NCBI GenBank assembly: GCA_902482035.1
Contig: CABSYW010000005.1
Coordinates: 1 to 64,000 of the forward strand
Direction: 5' to 3'
DNA from: an uncultured Collinsella sp.
Lineage (GTDB): Bacteria > Actinomycetota > Coriobacteriia > Coriobacteriales > Coriobacteriaceae
DNA: 64,000 nucleotides
Under the pieces are notes generated by a model. The model was not told where the DNA came from. It saw only the letters and a program-made list of their open reading frames with translations, and did no database searches. Positions 8,582-17,830 of the stretch are shown one piece after another. Every line of letters begins with the position of its first letter. Position 1 is the first letter of the stretch. The position numbers were made by a program, and so were the translations under genes.

Positions 8582-8965
8582 CTAGAAACCAAAGCCAAAG
8601 CCCGTTCCGGTAATCGCCGAGTACATAAAGTAAACGTTGATCACGTTGAGGAACACACCCGTGATGCAACCGTTGCGCAGGTAGCGCTCGCACACGATGC
8701 GTGCCATGGCGGCGGAGTCATCATTGTTTTTAGCCTGGCGTCCTGCCGTAAAGTACGTCGCCACGCTCAGCAGCAGGTTGAGCACCGGCAGTGCCAGCAA
8801 CTCGTAGCTCTTGCCCCAGCGCGTCGCCTCGCCGGCGGCATTAAACTTTGTTGCCACCTCGGGACCAATGTTGGGGATAACACACGCTGCAACCACCAGC
8901 GGAATCACCGCAAGCACCAGCAGCGCGATGCCCATGTAGCCGGCTTTTTTTCCATATTTAAACAT
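8582..8965 (-). CDS. Small membrane protein with DUF1648-like core
   Basis: A 127-aa protein with predicted membrane helices near residues 8-30, 55-75 and 100-120. The segment between the first two, IPNIGPEVATKFNAAGEATRWGK, resembles the DUF1648 signature (a phrase about holding to F/NAAGE-x-DRWG) seen in SdpI-like membrane proteins. No function can be assigned. It starts 11 bases after the ychF stop and is probably co-transcribed with it. Confidence 0.7.
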   Translation of the reverse strand: MFKYGKKAGYMGIALLVLAVIPLVVAACVIPNIGPEVATKFNAAGEATRWGKSYELLALPVLNLLLSVATYFTAGRQAKNNDDSAAMARIVCERYLRNGCITGVFLNVINVYFMYSAITGTGFGFGF

Positions 8966-8976
8966 GCGCGTCGTCC

Positions 8977-10053
8977 TTACACGTTAAAGCGGAAGTGCAC
9001 GACGTCGCCATCGGCCATGACATAGTCCTTGCCCTCAATGCGCAGCTTGCCGGCGGCCTTGGCGCCCTGCTCGCCGCCGAGCTCGATGTAGTCGTCGTAG
9101 CCAATAACCTCGGCCTTAATAAAGCCGCGTTCAAAATCGGTGTGGATGACGCCGGCGGCCTGCGGGGCGGTCGCGCCCTGACGAACCGCCCAGGCCTTGA
9201 CCTCCATCTCGCCGGCCGTAAAGAACGACTGCAGGCCGAGCAGCTTGTAGGCAGCCTGAGCGAGCACGTCCAGGCCGGGCTGCTCCAGGCCTAGGCTTTC
9301 CAGGTAGTCGGCAGCGTCCTCGGGATCGAGCTCGGAAAGCTCGGCCTCGATCTTGGCGCAGATCGGCAGCGGCTTGACGCCGTCGATGGGCGCCAGGTCC
9401 TCGTTGAGCATATCCTCGTCCACGTTGGCCACATACAGGATGGGCTTCATGGTGAGCAGGAACAGCCCCTTGGCGGCGGCACGCTCCTCGTCGGTCATCT
9501 CCATGGATGCGGCGCGCTTGCCCTCGTTGAGCCAGGCAAGCAGGCGCTTGGCAACCTCGAACTTGGGCATGAGCTCCTTGTCGCGCTTGGCCTCCTTCTC
9601 GAGCTTAGGCAGCTGCTTCTCGAGCGTGCCCATGTCGGCCAGGATGAGCTCGGTCATGATGGTGTCGGCATCGCCGGCGGGATCGACGAACTCGCCCGTG
9701 CGGCCCACCTCACGCATGACGTTGGGGTCCTTAAAGTAGCGCACAACCTCGCAGATGGCGTCGGTCTCGCGAATGTTGGCCAGGAACTGGTTGCCCAGGC
9801 CCTCGCCCTCGTTAGCGCCCTTCACCAGACCTGCGATGTCGACGAACTCGACCGTCGCCGGCACAATGCGACCCGGGTTAACGATGTCGGCAAGCTTTTG
9901 CAAGCGGCTATCGGGCACGTCGACGATACCCACGTTGGGGTCGATCGTGGCAAACGGGTAGTTGGCGGCAAGGCCGGTCTTTTTGGTAAGCGCGGTGAAC
10001 AGCGTCGACTTGCCCACGTTGGGCAGGCCCACGATACCGATGGAAAGGGACAC
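8977..10053 (-). CDS. ychF: Ribosome-associated ATPase YchF/EngD
   Basis: Obg-family P-loop NTPase of 358 aa that binds ribosomes and prefers ATP. Visible motifs: G1 GLPNVGKST at residues 8-16, the threonine in YPFATIDPN, G3 DIAGLVKGANEGEGLGN, and the altered G4 NVDED in place of NKxD, which explains the ATP preference in this family. The C-terminal TGS domain carries GFIKAEVI and ends DGDVVHFRFNV. Probably first in an operon with the DUF1648-like gene. Confidence 0.96.
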   Translation of the reverse strand: MSLSIGIVGLPNVGKSTLFTALTKKTGLAANYPFATIDPNVGIVDVPDSRLQKLADIVNPGRIVPATVEFVDIAGLVKGANEGEGLGNQFLANIRETDAICEVVRYFKDPNVMREVGRTGEFVDPAGDADTIMTELILADMGTLEKQLPKLEKEAKRDKELMPKFEVAKRLLAWLNEGKRAASMEMTDEERAAAKGLFLLTMKPILYVANVDEDMLNEDLAPIDGVKPLPICAKIEAELSELDPEDAADYLESLGLEQPGLDVLAQAAYKLLGLQSFFTAGEMEVKAWAVRQGATAPQAAGVIHTDFERGFIKAEVIGYDDYIELGGEQGAKAAGKLRIEGKDYVMADGDVVHFRFNV

Positions 10054-10167
10054 GACAGCTCCTTTTGGTACAGGTACTTCAAACCGTATAAGTATAGCGC
10101 CGCCGCAGCATCCGGGCGAATCCGGACACCGCGGCAGCGCAAATGAAGCAGAGATAGAGCTCGCTGA

Positions 10168-11421
10168 CTAGTCCGCGAGCTTCTCCACCTGATCGAGCAT
10201 CTTGTCAAGCTTGGCCTTTGCCTCGGCCTTGGCCTTCTGGGCCTCTTCGTGGGCCTTGGCCTTCTGAGCGGCCTTTTCCTCGGCCTCGGGGTCGACAACG
10301 ACCAGATTGGACGCATCGTGCTCGACCAGCTTGAGCGCATGCTCGGGGCACACCTTGACGCAGGCTCCGCAACCTAGGCAATACGTGGACTCCAGTGCAA
10401 AGCGACCGCTTCCCACCAAATCGCAGGCAAACGTGGGGCACACGTTGACGCACTCGCCGCATGACGTGCACTTGTCAAAATCGCATTCCGGTGTGCTCAC
10501 CTGCATATTCTGGGCAAGCTCGGGGTGGTTCTGCAGCGTCGAGAGCACCAGCTGCCGCCCGTGCGTGAGCGAACGGCGACGCTTGGTCGTCGTGGTGCCG
10601 CACATGGTGTTGAGCGTGCGCTCGAGCTGCGTGATCTGGTGACGGTGAGCCTTCAACTTCTGCGTCACCGAGGCCAGCGCCGCCGTCGCCGGATTGAGCT
10701 TGGTCACCGTCAGGCCCGTGGTGCGGGCAATCTTATCCATGTACTCCTTGCGCTCGTACTCGCGGCGCTTATGGCATTTGAGGCTCTTGGGGTCGACCTC
10801 CAGGCCCATGCCCGTACCCGCCCACTCCTCGGCGGTAGCAATGGCCTCGCCCAAAATGTCCTCGCCACCGGTGTTGCGGCACTTATCGCACACGCCCAGT
10901 GGCAGGTAGACGCTCACGTTGGGATAGTCCGCCAGTACCGAGAACCAGGTCTCGGCCGTAATATCGCCCACGCAGGCAACGACGACCTCGTTTTCGCGCG
11001 GCATGCGCTTGAGGGCGCGTGTGCAGGTGACGTAGGCGGTCTCGTGGCTCGTAGCAGCGGAGACGATATCGTCATACAGGTTTTTAGGCGCCAGGCGCGG
11101 CGAGATGATCGCCTCGGTCGGACAGGCAGCGGCGCACAGGCCGCACTTGCGACAGGAGTCGAGGATCTCGATGGCGTCTTCCTCGACCTCGATAGCGTTG
11201 ACCGGGCACACGTCCATGCACGCGGCGCAACCGCTCTTTTCGTTTTTGCAGGTCAAACACGGAATGGTGTTGCCGCGCGGGCGCTCCTTGTAGTCGGCAG
11301 GATTCCACTGCGGCGCCGACGGATCGAGCGCATCGGTCACGCCGCCAAGCGGGTTTTTAAGAAAGTCGAAACCCTTGCTGATCTCGATAATGTCATCAAA
11401 CAGATCGTGTTCCTGCGCCAT
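10168..11421 (-). CDS. Multi-cluster 4Fe-4S ferredoxin-like protein
   Basis: A 417-aa cytoplasmic protein with two pairs of Fe-S cluster motifs. Near the N-terminus are a CLTCKNEKSGCAACMDVCP region and CRKCGLCAAACPTEAI; near the C-terminus are CTSCGECVNVCP and CLGCGACVKVCPEHAL. The middle has additional cysteines (CDKCR, CHKR). The last 50 residues form a charged Ala/Lys/Glu helix, likely coiled coil. The start at 11421 is preferred over an upstream in-frame codon because GGGAGGGG precedes it. Probably an electron-transfer subunit or adaptor; its partner is not evident. Confidence 0.8.
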   Translation of the reverse strand: MAQEHDLFDDIIEISKGFDFLKNPLGGVTDALDPSAPQWNPADYKERPRGNTIPCLTCKNEKSGCAACMDVCPVNAIEVEEDAIEILDSCRKCGLCAAACPTEAIISPRLAPKNLYDDIVSAATSHETAYVTCTRALKRMPRENEVVVACVGDITAETWFSVLADYPNVSVYLPLGVCDKCRNTGGEDILGEAIATAEEWAGTGMGLEVDPKSLKCHKRREYERKEYMDKIARTTGLTVTKLNPATAALASVTQKLKAHRHQITQLERTLNTMCGTTTTKRRRSLTHGRQLVLSTLQNHPELAQNMQVSTPECDFDKCTSCGECVNVCPTFACDLVGSGRFALESTYCLGCGACVKVCPEHALKLVEHDASNLVVVDPEAEEKAAQKAKAHEEAQKAKAEAKAKLDKMLDQVEKLAD

Positions 11422-11571
11422 GCGCGGCCCCTCCCTGAGCAGTGCAAACAAGCAAGAGATAATGATACGCTATCGGCCCACACCTCGGGCAAATTACACG
11501 CGGTGCACCTTGAGGGAAATAACCCATGGCCTATCGCCGCCCCGATTGCACAAGGTCAATCAAGCGCCAAG

Positions 11572-12639
11572 CTATGCCTCGCACATGAGCTGCACGAGCT
11601 TCTGTTTGGTCACCTTGGCCTGCTCGTTGGCCATATTGCGCTCGTTTCTAAAGACCGCATCCGCAACGCTCATCAGGTCGGTATCGGAAATCTCGCCAAG
11701 TCCCAGCTCCGCGAGCGTCGTCGGTAGACCAACGCGCTGGCAAAACTCGAGCACCTGATCAAGCTCGGGCGCACGCTCCAGGCGCAGCTGCACCACCAGG
11801 CCAAATGCCACGGCCTCACCATGCATGGCCTTGCACTCGGGCAGAATCGTCAGGCCGTTGGCTATGGCATGGGCAAGCGCTAGGCCACCACTCTCAAAGC
11901 CAACACCCGAGAGCAGAATATTGCACTCGATCAGGCGCTCAACCGCTGGCGATGTACGGCCCTTTTTGAGATCGCGCTTGGCAGCGACGCCGCACTCCAT
12001 GAGTGTGTCATAGCAGGCACGAGCCGCAACCAAGGCCAAGTGTCCCGGCGCGCCACCGTGCTCGTTGGCGCCGTGCGCCGCGGCGCACGAACGCGCCTCG
12101 AAATACGTTGCCAGCGCATCGCCCATACCAGCGACCGTCATACGCAGCGGGGCCGCCGCGACCACGTTGGTATCGACCACGACCAGGTCTGGATTCTTCT
12201 CAAGCATCAGGTAGCGGTCGAACGACCCATCCTCGTGATACAGCACCGAAATCGCGCTGCACGGACCGTCCATCGACGCCGCCGTGGGACATACGCACAA
12301 CGGCAACTCGGCATAAAACGCAACGGCCTTGGCGATATCGAGCATCTTGCCGCCGCCAATGCCCACCACCATGTCGCAATACTCGGCCCGGGCTTCCTTG
12401 GCCATTTCGACAACGGCATCTTCCGTACACGGACCGTTGTAAATCTTAAAGAACGGCTCGCTTAGATCTTCATCCAGAAATCCATCGACGATCTGCCTGC
12501 ACAGCCGATCCTCGGTGCCCTGGTCAAACAAGACATAGGCAGCGCAGCCCAACCATGACAAATACCTGCCTTGACGCGACAGTTCGCCCGGCCCCTGAAC
12601 ATACCGGCCGGGACCGCCGTAAACCATAGGAAGCGCCAT
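11572..12639 (-). CDS. Glycerol dehydrogenase-like oxidoreductase
   Basis: A 355-aa member of the GldA branch of iron/zinc alcohol dehydrogenases. It has the NAD-binding GIGGGKMLDIAKAVA, the TAASMDGPCSAISVLY motif (STDAPCSA in typical GldA) and the metal ligands Asp in GMGDALATYFEA, His in LALAHAIANG and His in KAMHGEAVAFG. It is clearly paralogous to the next gene upstream but more diverged, so substrate may differ from glycerol. A terminator and a dyad separate it from that gene, implying separate transcription. Confidence 0.85.
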   Translation of the reverse strand: MALPMVYGGPGRYVQGPGELSRQGRYLSWLGCAAYVLFDQGTEDRLCRQIVDGFLDEDLSEPFFKIYNGPCTEDAVVEMAKEARAEYCDMVVGIGGGKMLDIAKAVAFYAELPLCVCPTAASMDGPCSAISVLYHEDGSFDRYLMLEKNPDLVVVDTNVVAAAPLRMTVAGMGDALATYFEARSCAAAHGANEHGGAPGHLALVAARACYDTLMECGVAAKRDLKKGRTSPAVERLIECNILLSGVGFESGGLALAHAIANGLTILPECKAMHGEAVAFGLVVQLRLERAPELDQVLEFCQRVGLPTTLAELGLGEISDTDLMSVADAVFRNERNMANEQAKVTKQKLVQLMCEA

Positions 12640-12670
12640 ACGAGAATCCGCCCTTCATCAAACAACGATT

Positions 12671-12699
12671 GGTGCAAAGTAACCTTACCCCTTTGCACC
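12671..12699. promoter_or_regulatory. Inverted repeat before the GldA-like gene
   Basis: Perfect 9-bp arms GGTGCAAAG and CTTTGCACC with an 11-base spacer, in the leader 32 bases before the start at 12639. It may be an operator or RNA hairpin. Confidence 0.45.
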
Positions 12700-12703
12700 A
12701 TAG

Positions 12704-12738
12704 CAAAAAGGGGCAAAGCCATCTGTCGGCTTTGCCCC
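12704..12738 (-). terminator. Terminator of upstream gldA
   Basis: Perfect 11-bp stem GGGGCAAAGCC/GGCTTTGCCCC with a 7-base loop, followed on the minus strand by TTTTT; 20 bases after the gldA stop. Confidence 0.92.
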
Positions 12739-12757
12739 TTCCTTACCTTAGTTTAGT

Positions 12758-13858
12758 TTACTCATCCATAAGGTAATAATGACCCAGTGCGTCGGCACCC
12801 AGGATGGCGTTTGCGACCATCTCGGGCGTCACCTCAAACGGCATGTTGCACATGGTGTCATCGGGCGCGCAGGCGGCCTCGGCAACAGTCATGGCCTGCT
12901 CGCGCGTAAGCTCGGCAACGCCAAGTTCCTTCATCGTGACCGGCAGGCCCAGCTCAATGCAGAAGCCCAAGACTTCCTCGAGCTTCTCGGTCGGGGCATC
13001 CTCGAGTACCAGTTGGACGATGGTGCCAAAGGCGACCTTCTCGCCGTGATACATGCCGTGGCACTCGGGCAGCATCGTCAGGCCATTGTGGATGGCATGA
13101 GCAGCAGCAAGGCCCGAGCTCTCAAAGCCAATACCGGAGAGCAGCGTGTTGGCCTCGATGATGTGCTCGACGGCAGGCGTCAGCGCGCCCTTCTCCAGTG
13201 CAACCTTGGCCTTGACGCCATCGGCCATAAGCGTCTCGTAGCAGAGCTTGGCGAGCGCCAGGCCGGCCATGCCGCCCTTGCCGCCAGCGCAGGTGCCGCC
13301 GTCGGCATCATGCGTCGCCTGGGCCTCAAAGTAGGTTGCGAGCGCATCGCCCATACCGGAAACCGTCAGGCGCACCGGGCTCGCCGCGATAACCGTCGTA
13401 TCCATAAGGACGATATTGGGGTTTGCCTTCAGGAAGAGGTACTTGTCGAACTGGCCGTCATCGGTATAGAGCACCGAAAGCGCCGAACACGGGGCATCGG
13501 TCGAAGCAATGGTGGGACAAATGATAACCGGGGACTCCAGGTAATAGGCGACGGCCTTCGCGGTGTCGAGGATCTTGCCGCCACCGACGCCGACGATGAT
13601 GTCGCAACCGTTGTCGCGAGCGAGCGCAACCAGGCGATCGACCTCGCCCTTGGAGCACTCGCCGTTAAAGTCCTCAAACAGCAGCTCGGCCTTGGCCTCG
13701 GCAAAACCGCCCTCAATCTTGGCACCGACGCGCTTCTTGCCCGAAGGCGTCACGATGACGAGGGCCTTAGCACCGAGCGGCTCGACATAGGAACCGAGCT
13801 TGGCCAGCTCGTCCGGACCCTGGATGTACTTGCTGGGGCTATTGAAAATTGAAGCCAT
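12758..13858 (-). CDS. gldA: Glycerol dehydrogenase
   Basis: A 366-aa NAD-dependent dehydrogenase that interconverts glycerol (or related vicinal diols) and the hydroxyketone. It has GVGGGKILDTAKAVAYY for NAD binding, the standard TIASTDAPCSALSVLY motif, and metal ligands Asp in SGMGDALATYFEAQ, His in AAAHAIHNGLT and His in MYHGEKVAFG. A short Gly/Asp-rich insert (THDADGGTCAGGKGG) is characteristic of several GldA proteins. Monocistronic: terminators lie on both sides. With its neighbours it suggests fermentative redox balancing. Confidence 0.9.
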   Translation of the reverse strand: MASIFNSPSKYIQGPDELAKLGSYVEPLGAKALVIVTPSGKKRVGAKIEGGFAEAKAELLFEDFNGECSKGEVDRLVALARDNGCDIIVGVGGGKILDTAKAVAYYLESPVIICPTIASTDAPCSALSVLYTDDGQFDKYLFLKANPNIVLMDTTVIAASPVRLTVSGMGDALATYFEAQATHDADGGTCAGGKGGMAGLALAKLCYETLMADGVKAKVALEKGALTPAVEHIIEANTLLSGIGFESSGLAAAHAIHNGLTMLPECHGMYHGEKVAFGTIVQLVLEDAPTEKLEEVLGFCIELGLPVTMKELGVAELTREQAMTVAEAACAPDDTMCNMPFEVTPEMVANAILGADALGHYYLMDE

Positions 13859-13880
13859 AACTATCCCATTCTCTAAAATA

Positions 13881-13919
13881 AAAAAGAAAGGGGCTCCGTA
13901 CAGATACGTGCGGAGCCCC
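13881..13919 (-). terminator. Terminator of the alcohol dehydrogenase gene
   Basis: Nine-bp stem GGGGCTCCG/CGGAGCCCC with a 12-base loop, followed on the minus strand by TTTCTTTTT, 23 bases after the stop. Confidence 0.9.
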
Positions 13920-13941
13920 TCGTTACGATAACAAGAGTCGA

Positions 13942-15165
13942 TTAGAAATCGATGTCGGTGTCGTAGTAGCAGGCCTTGAGGATCTTCTCAAAGTCGGCAG
14001 CCTTGGTCTCACGCGGGTTCTCGGGCGTGCAGGCGTCCTGCTCGGCGTTCGCGGCGATCTCGGGCAGCTTGGCGAGGAACTCCTCCTCGGAAACCATCTG
14101 CGGGTTCTCGGCGTCGACCTTCACGCCACCATTCGCGTAATCCTTGATGGACTGCGGAATGTTGAGCTGGTCGTTGAGGTCGCGAATCTTCTGGACGAGC
14201 GCAGCGATGAGCTCCTCGTTGGTCTCGCCGGGAAGGTGCAGGATCTCCTTGGCCACGTAAGCGTAACGCTCGGCAGCACGGGGATCCTTGGAGTTCCACT
14301 GGATAACCTTGCCCAGGTACATGGCGTTAGCGGCACCGTGGATGATGTGGCCGTTCTCAAAGGCAGCACCGGTCTTGTGAGCCATGGAGTGAACGATGCC
14401 GAGCAGGCCCGAGGAGAAGGCGATACCGGCGATGCACTGAGCCTCGTGCATGTGCTGACGGGCCTCATGGTCGCCAGCATAGGACTTGGGCAGCCACTCG
14501 ACGATCTCGCGGATGCCGTGCAGGGCGTTGGCGTCGGTGAACATAGAGGCGCAGGTGGAAACGTAGGCCTCCATGCAGTGGGTCAGAGCATCCATGCCGG
14601 TGTGAGCGCACAGCTTGGCGGGCATGGTGTAGGTGAGCTCGGGGTCGACGATGGCGACATCAGGGGTGATGTTGAAGTCGGCCAGCGGGTACTTGATGCC
14701 CTTGGCGTAGTCGGTAATGACGGAGAACGCGGTGACCTCGGTAGCGGTGCCGGAGGTAGAGGAGATGGCGCAGAAATGAGCCTTCTGACGCAGCTCGGGG
14801 AAGCTGAACGGCTGGATGATGTTATCGAAGGACTCCTCGGGATACTCGTAGAAGACCCACATGGCCTTAGCGGCATCGATGGGCGAGCCGCCGCCGATGG
14901 CGATAATCCAGTCGGGCTCGAACTCGCGCATGGCCTCGGCGCCCTTCATGACCGTCTCGATGGACGGGTCGGACTCGACGCCCTCGAACAGCTTGACCTC
15001 GAAGCCGCCCTCTTTGAGGTCGGCCTCAACGTCCTGCAGGAACCCGCCGCGGCGCATAGAGCTGCCGCCAGAAACGATGATGGCCTTCTTGCCCTTGAGG
15101 TTCTTTACCTCGTGGCGAGCGCCCTCACCAAAGTACAGATCGCGAGGATTGGTAAAACGTCCCAT
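13942..15165 (-). CDS. Iron-containing alcohol dehydrogenase
   Basis: A 407-aa group III alcohol dehydrogenase that would reduce aldehydes to alcohols (or reverse) with NAD(P)H. It shows the cofactor motif IAIGGGSPIDAAKAMWVFYE, the SSTSGTATEVTAFSVITD signature, GMDALTHCMEAYVS and the metal-binding histidines in GIVHSMAHKTGAAF and GHIIHGAANA. The ATG at 15165 is preferred because AGGAGG lies upstream; a longer in-frame reading has no such site. A 9-bp inverted repeat sits in its leader at 15206-15232. Resembles butanol/lactaldehyde-type enzymes; exact substrate unknown. Confidence 0.9.
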   Translation of the reverse strand: MGRFTNPRDLYFGEGARHEVKNLKGKKAIIVSGGSSMRRGGFLQDVEADLKEGGFEVKLFEGVESDPSIETVMKGAEAMREFEPDWIIAIGGGSPIDAAKAMWVFYEYPEESFDNIIQPFSFPELRQKAHFCAISSTSGTATEVTAFSVITDYAKGIKYPLADFNITPDVAIVDPELTYTMPAKLCAHTGMDALTHCMEAYVSTCASMFTDANALHGIREIVEWLPKSYAGDHEARQHMHEAQCIAGIAFSSGLLGIVHSMAHKTGAAFENGHIIHGAANAMYLGKVIQWNSKDPRAAERYAYVAKEILHLPGETNEELIAALVQKIRDLNDQLNIPQSIKDYANGGVKVDAENPQMVSEEEFLAKLPEIAANAEQDACTPENPRETKAADFEKILKACYYDTDIDF

Positions 15166-15205
15166 ACTGTGCCTCCTAAACAAGCCCCTCTTAGACTTGC
15201 GTATA

Positions 15206-15232
15206 TAACGGAGCACCCAATTGGCTCCGTTA
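15206..15232. promoter_or_regulatory. Inverted repeat in alcohol dehydrogenase leader
   Basis: Perfect arms TAACGGAGC and GCTCCGTTA around a 9-base spacer, 41 bases upstream of the start. It could be an operator for redox control, but it does not match the Rex consensus, or it could be a leader hairpin. Confidence 0.5.
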
Positions 15233-15665
15233 GGACCGGTTTGCGCGTTGCCGGCGATGACAATGCGCGATGTCTAAACGTCTCAACGCTCAGACAAACA
15301 CTATTTTACCGTTCTGGTTGGTCAGTTATTCACCTAAAGCCAACAATGATGAAACGTTTTTTCTATCCCTGAAGACCCTTGTGCGACATCCATACTCCCA
15401 AGCTGGGCAAACGTTTTATCAAGGTTGACCACACATCCCGGGCAGGACTGTGCCCCTCCAAAATGCGCCCCGTTCGCCGCCAAAAATCGACCGTTTGCGG
15501 CACCGTGATACCACTCGGCCGTCCATGGTGCCGACATTTGTGCGACATCCGACTTCGTGGTGCAAAGGTGCAAGTCCAAGTGCGGCACCCCCGGTGTGCC
15601 ACATGCGGGTAAACTAGAACCTTATATAGAAACATCTGAACCCTAACCGCAGCAAAGGAGGCCCC
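15233..15665. other. Divergent intergenic region with 13-bp direct repeat
   Basis: Holds the promoters of the alcohol dehydrogenase (minus) and the helical-repeat pair (plus). The 13-mer TTGTGCGACATCC occurs at 15379-15391 and again at 15538-15550 in the same orientation. The long minus-strand open frame here is antisense to the next gene and looks non-coding. Confidence 0.45.
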
Positions 15666-16742
15666 ATGGCATTCGACCCCATTCAAGAGGATTGCCATCG
15701 CCTCGTTCTTGAGGCCTTGCGCCGCGACAATATCCCGCTCACCGACGGTGCCGCCGTAGAGCGTCTGATGGAACAATTCACCCGCAACCCCGCACCGCTC
15801 ATCGTGCACGACCGCGACCGCGCCGGGCATCTGATTGCCAAGGTGGTCGAGGCCGTCGACTACCGCATTCCCTTTATCCCCGACGATGCCCAGGCAGAGC
15901 AGGAAGAGGCAGCTGCCGAGAACATGCTCCGCGAGGCGGCCGCACTCGATCCGGCCAACTGGGATGCCCAGCGCATGCTGACGGCACTCACCGCCGAATC
16001 CAACGAGGAATACGTGCAGTACCTGGTGTCCAAGTGCGACGAGGTGGAGCACGATCTGGCGCTCAAGATCGCTTCGGCGCAGGACCCCTACGAGCGCGAG
16101 GCCGCAGGCGACCTTACGCGCCGCCCCTATCTGCGCTGGCTTGCCGCCTTGGCATCGCGCGCCCTCATTAGCGGACGCTACCGCATGTCGCTCGAAGCCG
16201 CAAACCGCAGCCTGGACTTTGCGCCCAACGACCCCGCTGGTGTCCGCCACACCGCGATGCTCGCCATGGCAAAGCTCGAATACCCCGCCGAGGAGCTCAA
16301 GCGCTTTCGCTCCGCTCACTCCGTGCCGTACCTCGCGAATACCCCGCTGCGCCGCCGCCCCAAAGATGCAGAGCGTGACTTGGACCCGTGGACGCTCATC
16401 GCGCTGATGAGCGCTGCCTGGCGCGAGCTGGACTACGAGGGTGCCGAACACTACCTGCGTATCCTTGCGCGCTCGTGTCCGCACGCGGCCGAGGCGCTCT
16501 ACTTCCAAACCGAGTTTCCCGATGGCGTCTATGCCCGCGTCAACGTAGGCGTGGGCTCGACCGACGAGCTTGTCCTTGCACTGTCCGAGGCAACACCGGT
16601 GCTGCAGGAGGGTCTGGGCGCCCCCGACAACGCCAGCTTTGCCGCCTGGGTCGCCACCAACGACATCGTGCGCTCCCAAATCGACGAGCGCATCCTGCGC
16701 GCAGCCGAGCAGGGTTTGCCGTTTAAGGGAGGAGACCTCTAA
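15666..16742 (+). CDS. Helical-repeat protein upstream of murT-gatD, first copy
   Basis: A 358-aa soluble protein of unrecognised family. It is almost wholly alpha-helical with TPR-like helix pairs (for example AENMLREAAALDPANWDAQRMLTAL and MSLEAANRSLDFAPNDPAGVRHTAMLAMAKLEYPAEEL), which usually form a protein-binding scaffold. The start follows AAAGGAGG. Its stop overlaps the start of the next gene by one base (TAATG), so the two are translationally coupled, and murT-gatD follows. A link to envelope synthesis is suggested by position only. Confidence 0.7.
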   Translation: MAFDPIQEDCHRLVLEALRRDNIPLTDGAAVERLMEQFTRNPAPLIVHDRDRAGHLIAKVVEAVDYRIPFIPDDAQAEQEEAAAENMLREAAALDPANWDAQRMLTALTAESNEEYVQYLVSKCDEVEHDLALKIASAQDPYEREAAGDLTRRPYLRWLAALASRALISGRYRMSLEAANRSLDFAPNDPAGVRHTAMLAMAKLEYPAEELKRFRSAHSVPYLANTPLRRRPKDAERDLDPWTLIALMSAAWRELDYEGAEHYLRILARSCPHAAEALYFQTEFPDGVYARVNVGVGSTDELVLALSEATPVLQEGLGAPDNASFAAWVATNDIVRSQIDERILRAAEQGLPFKGGDL

Positions 16743-17785
16743 TGGATCCGAGCGTCTACATCCCCGCCTACCTGGAGCGCACCTATCTGGCGTCGCACCC
16801 CGAGCTCACCGATGCAGCACGCGAGCTTGTCCATAACGACATTAGCGCGAATCCCCAAAAGTATGCGCAGTCCGAGCATGCCCAGGCGCTGCTGTCCTAC
16901 GCCGGTGTTCATCGCCACCTGCTCGACGAGCTCCATCGCATCGAGGACATGGGCAGCGACGAGGAGTTCGAGCAGACGCGCAATCGCCTGTTCGACGACA
17001 TGCGCGATGAGCTGCTCAAGATCGTCCGCATCGATGCGTATGTCCTCGACGCGCAGCTGCTCGCCATCATCCTGGCCGACACGCCCGTTGACGCCTGCCT
17101 GGGCGACCTGATGAAGCTCGAGGCGACCACGGCCGATTACCTGCAGCAAAGCGTGCCCGGGTTCGATATGGAGGCCCCACACTACTGGGCCAATAATGTT
17201 TTGGCCGACGGTGTCACCGCAGCAGACCTTACCGTGAGCGAGCCGACTCTTATCGGGTGGCTTCACACACTCGAGGCCATCTCGCAGCTGTGCATGGCGA
17301 GCGCTCGTTACCGTGCTGCCGCCAACTACGCCCGCCGCGTCCTTAAGGCGGAAGGCTACCCCACCCGAGCCGCAGGCACCGTGTTGCTCGCCCTCGCTCG
17401 TCTGGAAGACCAGAACGGCTTTTTTGCCCTGGCCCACCAGCTCGAGGAAGAGATCGGGGCTGACGCGCTCGAGAACTCTCCTTGGTATCTGCTCGCCCGC
17501 ACGATTCTGCTATTCAAAACAAACAAGATGCGCCCGGCGACACGCGCGCTGCGTGAGTTTGCCAACCGCTGCGAGGGCGGCGCGTTCTTCTTGCTGAACC
17601 CCATGTACCAGACGCCGTACCTTCCCTGCCGACCCGAGCCGCGCGACCCCTGGGATCTCTCGCACCAGGCGGTTTGGGAAGCCGACGGCATCATCTCGGA
17701 TACCCCCGACTTTGCCCCCTGGGCCAATGCCTGCGAAGACGTTTCGCAGCTTGCCCAGGAGTTTGCGCGCCGCTACGGCTTTTAA
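16742..17785 (+). CDS. Helical-repeat protein upstream of murT-gatD, second copy
   Basis: A 347-aa protein of the same style and length as the preceding one. Both have an N-terminal helical region, a central block with a YRAAANYARRVLKAEGYPTRAAGTVLLALARLE-type repeat, and a proline-rich turn (PYLPCRPEPRDPWDLSH here; RRRPKDAERDLDPWTLIAL in the first). They are probably ancient paralogues acting together. No catalytic motif, signal peptide or membrane segment is visible. It ends 45 bases before the MurT-GatD gene. Confidence 0.7.
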   Translation: MDPSVYIPAYLERTYLASHPELTDAARELVHNDISANPQKYAQSEHAQALLSYAGVHRHLLDELHRIEDMGSDEEFEQTRNRLFDDMRDELLKIVRIDAYVLDAQLLAIILADTPVDACLGDLMKLEATTADYLQQSVPGFDMEAPHYWANNVLADGVTAADLTVSEPTLIGWLHTLEAISQLCMASARYRAAANYARRVLKAEGYPTRAAGTVLLALARLEDQNGFFALAHQLEEEIGADALENSPWYLLARTILLFKTNKMRPATRALREFANRCEGGAFFLLNPMYQTPYLPCRPEPRDPWDLSHQAVWEADGIISDTPDFAPWANACEDVSQLAQEFARRYGF

Positions 17786-17830
17786 CGGCGCAAACGCCAC
17801 GACCATGTCATTCACGTTAGGAACGGCTTC

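Noticed and set aside
15363..16679. Long minus-strand open frame of 438 codons
   Set aside because: It is antisense to the helical-repeat gene at 15666-16742, lacks a ribosome site and reads as low-complexity Gly/His/Val sequence typical of GC-rich shadow frames.
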